Source: Bacillota bacterium (GTDB lineage: Bacteria; Bacillota; Clostridia; Lachnospirales; Lachnospiraceae). Taken from it: 23,621 nt of DNA. The notes beneath the pieces are model-generated. The model was given only the letters and a program-made list of their open reading frames with translations, did not search any database and had not been told where the DNA came from. The stretch lies in contig JAEZRJ010000068.1 of the NCBI GenBank assembly GCA_023412855.1, positions 1 through 23,621 of the forward strand. The letters run 5' to 3'. Position numbers and translations under genes: made by a program. Below are positions 17,647 through 23,621 of the stretch, piece by piece (the stretch's first letter is position 1; every line of letters starts with the position of its first letter).

Positions 17647-18587
17647 AAGCTTCTATCCTTCTGGTTGCCGTACAGCCGAAACAGATTCAGAATCTCTTCA
17701 TCTGCCGCCACATCGCTCTCGCCAAACTCGTCCAGGCAATGAAAAAAAGCAGATTGATTGCGCTGGTTATAATATAAATGCAATCTCGCCTTAAAAGTAT
17801 CCAGCATATTAGGTCTGTACTGTACGGCTCTGGATACCCATTTATCCGCCATATTATACTCCTTAATGGTAATAAACCAATCCGCCATCCAAAGATAATG
17901 AGTCGCACTCATATACCAAAGATTATGGGTAAAAAGATTCTCCGCAACATTATCCAGAGTGTAAATATAAGCCTCCTGTTCCATATGCGTCATGATCTTC
18001 ATCTTCAGGACATCATGGATGTAATTAAAGGTAAGAAGGTTCATCTCTACGTCCTCAGGAAGCTTCTGGGTATGCTCGATCATATTCTGTGCAGTGGAAC
18101 GAAACTCTGACAGCGCATCGAGAATGACCGAAGCTGCATAATGGGAAGTCTCCGTATCCTTACTGTTCATGGCTACCGCAATGCTGGCTACTGTTCTCTT
18201 CGCATCGTTTCTAAGGGCATCAAGAATCAGGCGGCGAAGGCTGAGCGTATCCGAAACTGCCATGGCATCCTGAATCGGCACATAATTCATCTCTGTCTCT
18301 ATATCAGGCGGCAGAATAAGTTTCTCCCTCTCCTGGCTGAAGCTTACATCGCTCATATCCACGTTCTTCCTACGGTTCAGAAATCCGATAAAACGGCTGA
18401 GCAGCAAATACAGCAAGCCGAAAAAAGGAACGATAAAAATGAACCACGCGATCAAAAACCCTGTGCCGCGCCTGCCCTTTTTCTGGAAGCAGGCCCAGAC
18501 GAATATGCCAAATGCCACGAGTACATTCCCTATGCAAATTGCCATAACCGGCCAAAGCCCTGTCGTATCCATAATAAAAGCAACCAT
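17643..18587 (-). CDS. pelE: PelE-like membrane protein with TPR-like helices
   Basis: About 314 residues. Two N-terminal hydrophobic segments lie side by side (MAICIGNVLVAFGIFVWACF and FLIAWFIFIVPFFGLLYLLL) and are followed by a helical cytoplasmic region with TPR-like pairs, e.g. MADKWVSRAVQYRPNMLDTF. That is the PelE layout. In characterised systems PelE binds PelD and helps to assemble the synthase. I assign it from order, topology and helical pattern rather than a sharp motif. The start is uncertain: ATG at 18587 or 18572. An upstream ATG at 18665 would overlap pelD and run through an intergenic repeat, so I rejected it. It is coupled to the PelA-like gene by an ATGA overlap. Confidence 0.72.
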   Translation of the reverse strand: MVAFIMDTTGLWPVMAICIGNVLVAFGIFVWACFQKKGRRGTGFLIAWFIFIVPFFGLLYLLLSRFIGFLNRRKNVDMSDVSFSQEREKLILPPDIETEMNYVPIQDAMAVSDTLSLRRLILDALRNDAKRTVASIAVAMNSKDTETSHYAASVILDALSEFRSTAQNMIEHTQKLPEDVEMNLLTFNYIHDVLKMKIMTHMEQEAYIYTLDNVAENLFTHNLWYMSATHYLWMADWFITIKEYNMADKWVSRAVQYRPNMLDTFKARLHLYYNQRNQSAFFHCLDEFGESDVAADEEILNLFRLYGNQKDRSL

Positions 18588-18614
18588 ACCCTTCTCATTT
18601 TTATTAGAAATTAT

Positions 18615-18642
18615 TTTACTGTTCACACCGTTCCCAGTAACG
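18615..18642. repeat. Second copy of the TACTGTTCAC element, in the pelD-pelE gap
   Basis: It contains TACTGTTCAC (18617-18626) and ends CAGTAACG. It matches 8757-8784 in 23 of 28 bases and can itself fold by TTACTG (18616-18621) with CAGTAA (18635-18640). It fills most of the 58-bp pelD-pelE gap. Confidence 0.6.
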
Positions 18643-18645
18643 AAA

Positions 18646-20823
18646 TTATATCTTTTTCTCCTCATAAGTAGCGATTCCGTTTTCTTCCAGACGTGCCTTT
18701 ACATATGCCGACTCGTTCTTATTCGTGTTGGTCAGGAGCACCCCAATATTGCCGCCCTGTGCCATGCCCACATAATCCGTTTCGCGCAACAACAAGCGAA
18801 GCTTATCGTTAAGCTCCGTAAGCGACATGCCTTCCGCTTGGATATAGAGAACGCTGGACTGCGCATATCCCTTCTCCCCCGCATTCCGGTAAATATCTAA
18901 CATCGACTCGAAAGCTTCCTGCTGAAGGATGCCGGTTCCGGGAAGAAATCGGCGGTATACCAGCGCATCCATATAATCTGCGTCACGGACCACTACAGCA
19001 TATACGAGGGCACCCACTACCGATAGGAGATTGGCCTGATACAAAGTCATCTGCTCGTAGGGAATATTCCAAAGCAGTACGATGATTCTCATATTACCTT
19101 TATCGTCAAAAAGTGCGCTTCCCATCATAGGAAGTTCTGTGTCTAACGACCGGTTAATATAAACCCGCTTCTTTATCAGTACGTCAAACATTGCCGCGTA
19201 GTCGGCCATTGCCAAAGATTTGCCCAGAGAGCGGGCCTTCTCGCTGGAAGCGGAGGCCAGACGGCAATAGCTCTCGTTGGAAACGAGATAGATGGAAACA
19301 TCCTTCGTCTCCATAATCTCCGATAAAGTATCGAGAGCGGAAAACAGTACCTCGCCTGTCTTAGCCCGCTCAAGCCTCGAAGTGATTTCATAAATACGTC
19401 CAACACCTTCCGCACTGCTGATCAGCTTTTCTGCAAAATAGTTCTTAAGCTTCGTATTGCTGGAATTGATTACCGTAATATCACTCAGTCTGTCCGCAAG
19501 GAAATCGATTCTCTCGTTCTTATCCTCCTCCGTCTCACGGAACTTATCTTTCAGATGTCCCACGGTCAAGCCAACAACGAAAATCTGTGCGGTCCATATG
19601 TAAGTATTGATATCTATTAATAAGGAAAATCCGGGCGTCGTATACATCTGCCCGAAGCAGTAGCCGATCACGCTGAGCAAAGCGGATAAAATCGCCTGCC
19701 GCCTGCCGTGTACCACTGCGAAAAGAAGCACATATAATAAGTAGAAGTTAATCTGTCCTAAATAAACGCTATCCGCTACCCTATTGTTCAATATGTAAAC
19801 AGGAAAGAAAAAGACTACCGTCTCTAAAAACGGAACCGCCTTTTTCAGCAGGCGAAGCATCCGGTCGCGAAGTCTCTTACCTCCATTTTGCTCATCACCA
19901 TGTAAAAAAAGATTCTTATGGCGCTTCATATGAGCGATAATCATAGGAATCATTTCTTCGTACCCGGTCCGCACCTGAAAGGAGAATTCCGCGCAAAATC
20001 TTTCATTGGATAAAATGACCCGCTGACGCAGGCCTATGGTACGGTCTACGATTTCCACAGGGTGTGAATATTTTTCCCGGATAAGCTCAGCCACCTTGTC
20101 CTCCGTCACTTCTTCCATGGAAGAAACATGATAAAGCTTATACTTTCTCTCCGGCGCATCGATCAAAAGATACACCGCCTCCACGCCATCCTTCACATAC
20201 AGCGCAGACAGTACCTTCTTCGCGTTCACGTACAATCTGCCGGATACTAACGCCTTCATACACATCTTGGAATAGATATCGGTGCAAGCGTCTCGATCCA
20301 CCGGAATACCATACATACGGGCGATACGCAGAACAGTTACTTCCATCTGCGTCGTCGCATTAAAGTGCATTGCCAGATTCTCCCCCTGAGAAATCGTCAT
20401 TCCCTGAAAGCTGTTCGGCGAAGCCGGCATCTCCTCCCTGATATCCACCGCATATTCATCCTCAAATACCCTATCCGAAGACACATAGACAAAATGCCGT
20501 ACGCCGAAGGACGCAGCCGCCATGAGGAGATTACTCAGTCCGGCAATATAGCTCAGTGACTCCTCCTGCACGTGGTCGTCCTCCCACCGATAAAGCGGGT
20601 CATAAGCCCCCGTGAACAAAATTGCATCCGGACGGCAGCTCGTTATGACCTCTTCCACGCTGGCACTGTCATACGCAAAGGTATATTGCTCAAATACATG
20701 TGCAGGCTTCACAAGCCTCTGACTATTCGTAAGCGTATAAATATGCCATTTTTCTTTATAGAATTTGTTGATCAATTCCTCTGTAAAGGTTCCGTAGCCA
20801 CCTACGATCAATATGCTACCCAT
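18646..20823 (-). CDS. pelD: SDR-PelD fusion, c-di-GMP receptor of the Pel complex
   Basis: A 725-residue fusion. Residues 1-300 are an SDR/epimerase-like Rossmann domain with GGYGTF (8-13) and VYVSSDRVF (112-120), but the catalytic YxxxK is replaced by QGMTI (140-144), suggesting loss of enzyme activity. Residues 329-422 hold four TM segments as in PelD. A short coiled region precedes a GAF domain (about 470-615), and a degenerate GGDEF closes the protein. In the GGDEF the active-site loop reads QGGNI (689-693), so it should not make c-di-GMP. The inhibitory-site RxxD is intact as RETD (680-683), exactly five residues upstream, so c-di-GMP binding is expected. Start: ATG with GGGAG about 14 nt upstream. 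It is the first gene of the long operon. Confidence 0.88.
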   Translation of the reverse strand: MGSILIVGGYGTFTEELINKFYKEKWHIYTLTNSQRLVKPAHVFEQYTFAYDSASVEEVITSCRPDAILFTGAYDPLYRWEDDHVQEESLSYIAGLSNLLMAAASFGVRHFVYVSSDRVFEDEYAVDIREEMPASPNSFQGMTISQGENLAMHFNATTQMEVTVLRIARMYGIPVDRDACTDIYSKMCMKALVSGRLYVNAKKVLSALYVKDGVEAVYLLIDAPERKYKLYHVSSMEEVTEDKVAELIREKYSHPVEIVDRTIGLRQRVILSNERFCAEFSFQVRTGYEEMIPMIIAHMKRHKNLFLHGDEQNGGKRLRDRMLRLLKKAVPFLETVVFFFPVYILNNRVADSVYLGQINFYLLYVLLFAVVHGRRQAILSALLSVIGYCFGQMYTTPGFSLLIDINTYIWTAQIFVVGLTVGHLKDKFRETEEDKNERIDFLADRLSDITVINSSNTKLKNYFAEKLISSAEGVGRIYEITSRLERAKTGEVLFSALDTLSEIMETKDVSIYLVSNESYCRLASASSEKARSLGKSLAMADYAAMFDVLIKKRVYINRSLDTELPMMGSALFDDKGNMRIIVLLWNIPYEQMTLYQANLLSVVGALVYAVVVRDADYMDALVYRRFLPGTGILQQEAFESMLDIYRNAGEKGYAQSSVLYIQAEGMSLTELNDKLRLLLRETDYVGMAQGGNIGVLLTNTNKNESAYVKARLEENGIATYEEKKI

Positions 20824-20860
20824 ACTATAATTTTTTTCTCCCGCTTTTTATGAACACGAA

Positions 20861-20871
20861 TCAAGTCTTGA
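20861..20871. promoter_or_regulatory. Palindrome TCAAGTCTTGA just downstream of the pel -10
   Basis: A perfect 5-1-5 inverted repeat near the predicted transcription start of the leftward operon. It shares the TCAAG/CTTGA core with the palindrome over the -35. Candidate operator site. Confidence 0.4.
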
Positions 20872-20876
20872 ATATA

Positions 20877-20905
20877 ACTATAATACATCACTTGTACGTA
20901 TTCAA
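20877..20905 (-). promoter_or_regulatory. Predicted sigma-A promoter of the pel operon
   Basis: On the minus strand: -35 TTGAAT (20905-20900), a 17-bp spacer and -10 TATAGT (20882-20877). The leader would be about 50 nt, too short for a GEMM-type c-di-GMP riboswitch. This fits control at PelD protein level and by repressor or activator binding. Confidence 0.55.
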
Positions 20906-20908
20906 GTG
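20889..20908. promoter_or_regulatory. Inverted repeat CACTTG-N8-CAAGTG over the pel -35
   Basis: A 6-bp perfect inverted repeat with 8-bp centre that covers the -35 hexamer of the leftward promoter. It is placed where a repressor would block RNA polymerase. Confidence 0.45.
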
Positions 20909-20985
20909 AAAATCCTATATCAGCCAGATAAAGACACGTTTTCCACGCATACTCCGGCCCGAATAATGTCAAAATCCGCCCGGCA

Positions 20986-21014
20986 TTGACAACGCAATCT
21001 GCTTGGGCTAATAT
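20986..21014 (+). promoter_or_regulatory. Strong sigma-A promoter of the coiled-coil gene
   Basis: A perfect -35 TTGACA (20986-20991), an exact 17-bp spacer and -10 TAATAT (21009-21014). The ATG follows at 21050 with AAAGGA about 10 nt before it. This is the best promoter in the window and drives transcription away from the pel operon. Confidence 0.8.
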
Positions 21015-21049
21015 TATTAAAAAGACGTAAAATAAAGGAATGAACCATT

Positions 21050-21499
21050 ATGAAAAAAAGCCTATTGGGCTATAACATTTCCGAGGCAAATATAACCTTA
21101 AATGCTCTTCGCGAAGAAAATGAAAGCTTAAATGCCATCATTATCACAATGAAAACTGAGATGGAGAACATTGTGTCCGAAGGAAACACCAAAGTAAGCC
21201 TCTTAGAAGATGAACTCATGAAAGATAAAAAAGCTTTGCAGAATGCCGTCGATGAGAAAAGAGAGCTTTTGTCACAAATTGCGGTGCTTTCTGAAAAGAT
21301 TGAAGCACTTCAGGACGAGAACGAAGCTTTGAAGAAGATAATGCTGCTGGGACAACTCAAGAATCATAAGACGCTCTCAGCATCATCCCCCGAAAAACCA
21401 CTTCTCACCTCTGTATGGCAAGATATCGGCAGAATACGCAGAAAAATAGCAGAAGTCACTAATACATTTGTAAAAAATTCAAAATCTTCTTCCGAATAA
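21050..21499 (+). CDS. DivIVA-like coiled-coil protein, possibly truncated
   Basis: A 149-residue protein. The N-terminus KKSLLGYNISEANITLNALR resembles the start of DivIVA/GpsB-like proteins, where a GY-x3-(E) motif precedes the membrane-binding coil. Residues about 15-100 are a nearly continuous coiled coil rich in E, K, L and N (for example EKIEALQDENEALKK). The last 45 residues (from about QLKNHKT) lose the coiled-coil pattern and overlap the 3' end of a gene on the other strand by 136 bp. That could mean that the original longer coiled-coil gene was cut by recombination. A strong promoter lies directly upstream. It may have a cell-pole or envelope-organising role; this rests on the N-terminal similarity only. 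Confidence 0.65.
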   Translation: MKKSLLGYNISEANITLNALREENESLNAIIITMKTEMENIVSEGNTKVSLLEDELMKDKKALQNAVDEKRELLSQIAVLSEKIEALQDENEALKKIMLLGQLKNHKTLSASSPEKPLLTSVWQDIGRIRRKIAEVTNTFVKNSKSSSE

Positions 21500-22305
21500 C
21501 GAACATCCAATAATGCATTTTTTATTTCATTTAAATTATATTTTAAATCTGTATCAGGGAATATATCACTCTTTTTTATAGCTTCCTTCTCTAACATCCA
21601 AGCCTTTCTGATAAGTTTGTCCAACGCCTGAATATCGAATTCTTTGCTTTCTGCAAATCGGATAACTTCTTTTTGTAATTCTTTTATATCGGAAAATAGC
21701 TCAAGATGAATCTTATTATAAGTAAATGCTTTATTCGTCTGAAGTACTTTTATCGTACATGCACTACCTGCCTCATAATCGGAGACAATATGGAAGCAGT
21801 CGGCTACCTCCACAATATCCGGACAATTATATAATATGAGCTGCCCTTTATATGCCAGCATATTATCGATACGTTCCTGCCACCGGCTAAAGTTCCTATT
21901 AAGCATGGGATAAGATAATATTATGAGAGAAAATGGCATTGTTGCTTCTTGCTGTAGTAAATCAAAATAATTCATCAACATTTCATCAAGGCCATCTGTA
22001 CCATAATCCATTGTCTCATTTATATTCAATGTTATCACAATATTATCCGGCCTTAATTGCTCAGCGTAAACCGCCAGCAACTCATTTGAAATTGTCTCTG
22101 CAGCCATAAATATTGTTTTATTAATATTTGTCTCAGAAATAATAGAAAAGAGAAGTCCATGTAAATTCATATACATATAACGCTGCACACCATCCGCTAC
22201 TTGCAGATTGAGCATTTCTATCATCTTACGAAATAAATGCACCTGCTCCTCCCTGCTAATACAAGATTTATTCGTATACAGATTTTGAAAATCAGGCAAT
22301 ATCAT
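21364..22305 (-). CDS. Unrecognised protein paired with a GT4
   Basis: About 313 residues; I do not recognise the family. No signal peptide or TM segment is seen. The middle contains alternating strand-helix stretches (NIVITLNINETMDYG, PFSLIILSYPML, GQLILYNCPDIVEVADCFHI) that suggest an alpha-beta fold, and the C-terminal third is mostly helical and charged. The ATG at 22305 overlaps the GT4 stop in an ATGA and has GGGAG upstream, so it is preferred over an ATG at 22320. Base composition is more AT-rich than the pel operon. The last 45 codons overlap the convergent coiled-coil gene, and one of the two ends may be non-native. Tight coupling suggests that it works with the GT4, perhaps as a partner or acceptor-recognition subunit (inference). 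Confidence 0.6.
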   Translation of the reverse strand: MILPDFQNLYTNKSCISREEQVHLFRKMIEMLNLQVADGVQRYMYMNLHGLLFSIISETNINKTIFMAAETISNELLAVYAEQLRPDNIVITLNINETMDYGTDGLDEMLMNYFDLLQQEATMPFSLIILSYPMLNRNFSRWQERIDNMLAYKGQLILYNCPDIVEVADCFHIVSDYEAGSACTIKVLQTNKAFTYNKIHLELFSDIKELQKEVIRFAESKEFDIQALDKLIRKAWMLEKEAIKKSDIFPDTDLKYNLNEIKNALLDVRYSEEDFEFFTNVLVTSAIFLRILPISCHTEVRSGFSGDDAESVL

Positions 22306-23453
22306 ACTCCGCTCTCCCATTCCTGCAGCTCCACTTTTTCTTCCAACTCCAACAGATGCATCATTTTTTTGACCATCTTCTTGTAATCAAAATATCTTCT
22401 ATGATATTCCTGAATATGACCACAAGCCTGCTGTAATACTGCCTCATAGCTTTCATTAAGCACTTCATCCAAGACCTCTGTTAAACTATCTATATCGTTA
22501 ATCGGAAAACTTCTTCCACACTTTCCCCAATTTGTCATTTCATCTATTGCCTCAATATCACTGCTGATTATATAACATCCATTACTTGCTGCTTCCGAAA
22601 ACACATTAGGGGTCCCTCCTTCCATAAGTGACGTCATAGCAAAAACTTTGGCTTTCCGATATTCTTCATTTAATTGCTTCCTATCAAGGATCTTTCCAGC
22701 CAGTATGACTCTGTCCACGAGTTTAGGGTATCTGATATAAAATTCATCCATATACTTTTGAAAATCAGGTTCAATACTGCCCACCAGTTTCATCAGCCAT
22801 TTCGGATGCCGGTGAGCGCATCTGGCAAACGCCTCCACCAAAATATGATTAGCTTTCTGCTGTGTTCCTAATCTTCCCACTGTAATAATGGTATTCTCCT
22901 TCTCATCATAACGTACGCCGTAATGAGAAGCAATATCATCCATATAGCCGTTCACTACATAGTCGATTCGATACGGCCATTTTTCGGATAAATATTTCTT
23001 CATTCTCTTTGACTCACAAGTAATTAAATCACAACTTTCGTACATTTCCTGCAATTTGGAGTCAGATAAGGTCAACCTGTCCGCCCAAATGATATTAATA
23101 TCTAATTTAAGTATTACTATGCCGCCTGGTCGAAGCTTCTTATATAAAGGTATAATATACTTATTTGTATCATAACTGCCAAAGCAAAAAAGAATATCAA
23201 TTTCTTCATAAGCTTGTTTCACATAGCTGCATGCAAATGCAATCCATTGCTCCATCGTTTCCACAGCAGGAATAATCTCAACCTGTAAACCCGGCAGCAA
23301 TTGGAGATAAGTATATTCCTCTCGTTTTGCCGTCACAATAACCGTTTGAAAATCATATACCTTCTGAAACGTATATGGCAGCAAAATACAGTCTTTCATA
23401 AATTGCTCATTACGATAATATATATAGGGGCATATATTAACTATTTTTTTCAT
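22302..23453 (-). CDS. GT4-family glycosyltransferase
   Basis: A 383-residue GT-B enzyme. The C-terminal donor domain is clear: IITVGRLGTQQKANHILVEA (about 189-208), a KLVGS strand (222-226), VILAGKI, and the donor-binding stretch MEGGTPNVFSEA (277-288) followed by CYIISSDIEAIDE. The N-terminal half is more divergent, with VICP-like strands and CFGSYDTNKYIIPLY. It is complete in length. It is AT-rich compared with the pel genes and starts only about 50 bp from the element end at the right edge, so its promoter may lie in or be supplied by that element. It is coupled to the following unknown gene by an ATGA overlap. It probably belongs to a separately acquired glycosylation pair rather than the pel pathway. 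Confidence 0.85.
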   Translation of the reverse strand: MKKIVNICPYIYYRNEQFMKDCILLPYTFQKVYDFQTVIVTAKREEYTYLQLLPGLQVEIIPAVETMEQWIAFACSYVKQAYEEIDILFCFGSYDTNKYIIPLYKKLRPGGIVILKLDINIIWADRLTLSDSKLQEMYESCDLITCESKRMKKYLSEKWPYRIDYVVNGYMDDIASHYGVRYDEKENTIITVGRLGTQQKANHILVEAFARCAHRHPKWLMKLVGSIEPDFQKYMDEFYIRYPKLVDRVILAGKILDRKQLNEEYRKAKVFAMTSLMEGGTPNVFSEAASNGCYIISSDIEAIDEMTNWGKCGRSFPINDIDSLTEVLDEVLNESYEAVLQQACGHIQEYHRRYFDYKKMVKKMMHLLELEEKVELQEWESGV

Positions 23454-23501
23454 ACTTCATATTTTCTCCACAATATTCTACTTATATTTTGTTACAATCA
23501 G

Positions 23502-23621
23502 AACCACGCCTAAAAGACGTGGTTTGCTCTGAGGCTATAAGCCTCTGTTACCGGCCAGCGCCTAAAGACGCTGGCTTTCACTTTGTTCAAGCCACTACGC
23601 CATTGACTCGTCGCAGCCGCT
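23502..23621 (-). mobile_element. Probable end of an IS200/IS605-type element with triple hairpin
   Basis: Three hairpins lie in a row: AACCACG/CGTGGTT (23502-23508, 23518-23524), GAGGCT/AGCCTC (23531-23536, 23540-23545) and GCCAGCG/CGCTGGC (23554-23560, 23569-23575). The first and third share nearly the same loop (CCTAAAAGA, CCTAAAGA). Subterminal hairpins of this kind are typical of IS200/IS605 ends. On the minus strand an open frame enters from beyond the edge and ends within the hairpins (stop at about 23512), as would fit the tail of a tnpB gene overlapping an omega-RNA. The body is outside the window, so identity is unproven. Confidence 0.45.

Noticed and set aside
18588..18665. Extended pelE start at 18665
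   Set aside because: The extra 26 codons overlap the pelD stop and run through the TACTGTTCAC repeat; the hydrophobic N-terminus begins after 18587.
20824..20990. Possible c-di-GMP (GEMM) riboswitch before pelD
   Set aside because: The predicted leader is only about 50 nt and shows no GEMM core or GNRA tetraloop arrangement; only short palindromes are seen.

Overview
The window looks like a Gram-positive, low-to-mid GC Firmicute, most likely a Lachnospiraceae-type clostridium. The reasons are strong AGGAGG-type ribosome binding sites, sigma-A promoters, BspA-type leucine-rich repeats, a DUF2304 protein, and a Pel operon of the Gram-positive type. No rRNA, tRNA or CRISPR array was seen.

The core is one very long leftward (minus-strand) transcription unit of 13 genes running from about 20.9 kb to 1.9 kb. 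Most gaps are 4-nt overlaps or tens of bases. It begins with a Pel exopolysaccharide secretion set: an SDR-PelD fusion carrying a c-di-GMP I-site, a PelE-like TPR membrane protein, a DUF2194/PelA-like anchored protein, the PelF glycosyltransferase and the PelG transporter. It continues into an accessory polysaccharide set: a DUF2304 membrane protein, a GT4, a polyprenyl-phosphate-sugar-synthase-like GT2, a DUF4874/DUF4832 glycosidase-like protein, a GT2 fused to ten BspA-type LRRs, a Wzx-like flippase, a GT-C-like polytopic protein and a GT8. My reading is that c-di-GMP bound by PelD gates PelF/PelG synthesis and export. The DUF2304, GT2 and GT-C-like genes look like a lipid-linked sugar branch that could decorate the polymer outside the membrane; this is inference.

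At the left end (190-1688) a small HTH regulator with its own promoter precedes glf (UDP-galactopyranose mutase, which makes UDP-Galf). A rho-independent terminator follows glf. Bases 1-189 hold no gene, only hairpins.

The right part (20.8-23.6 kb) holds a divergent control region with a near-consensus rightward promoter and palindromes over the leftward pel promoter. A rightward DivIVA-like coiled-coil gene follows. It converges on, and overlaps by 136 bp, a more AT-rich leftward pair: an unrecognised protein and a GT4. The right edge is a run of three hairpins that looks like the end of an IS200/IS605-type element whose body lies outside the window.

Points that stand out are the SDR pseudoenzyme fused to PelD, the apparent loss of deacetylase residues in the PelA-like protein, the GT2-LRR fusion, two different flippases in one operon, and a palindromic repeat family in two intergenic gaps.
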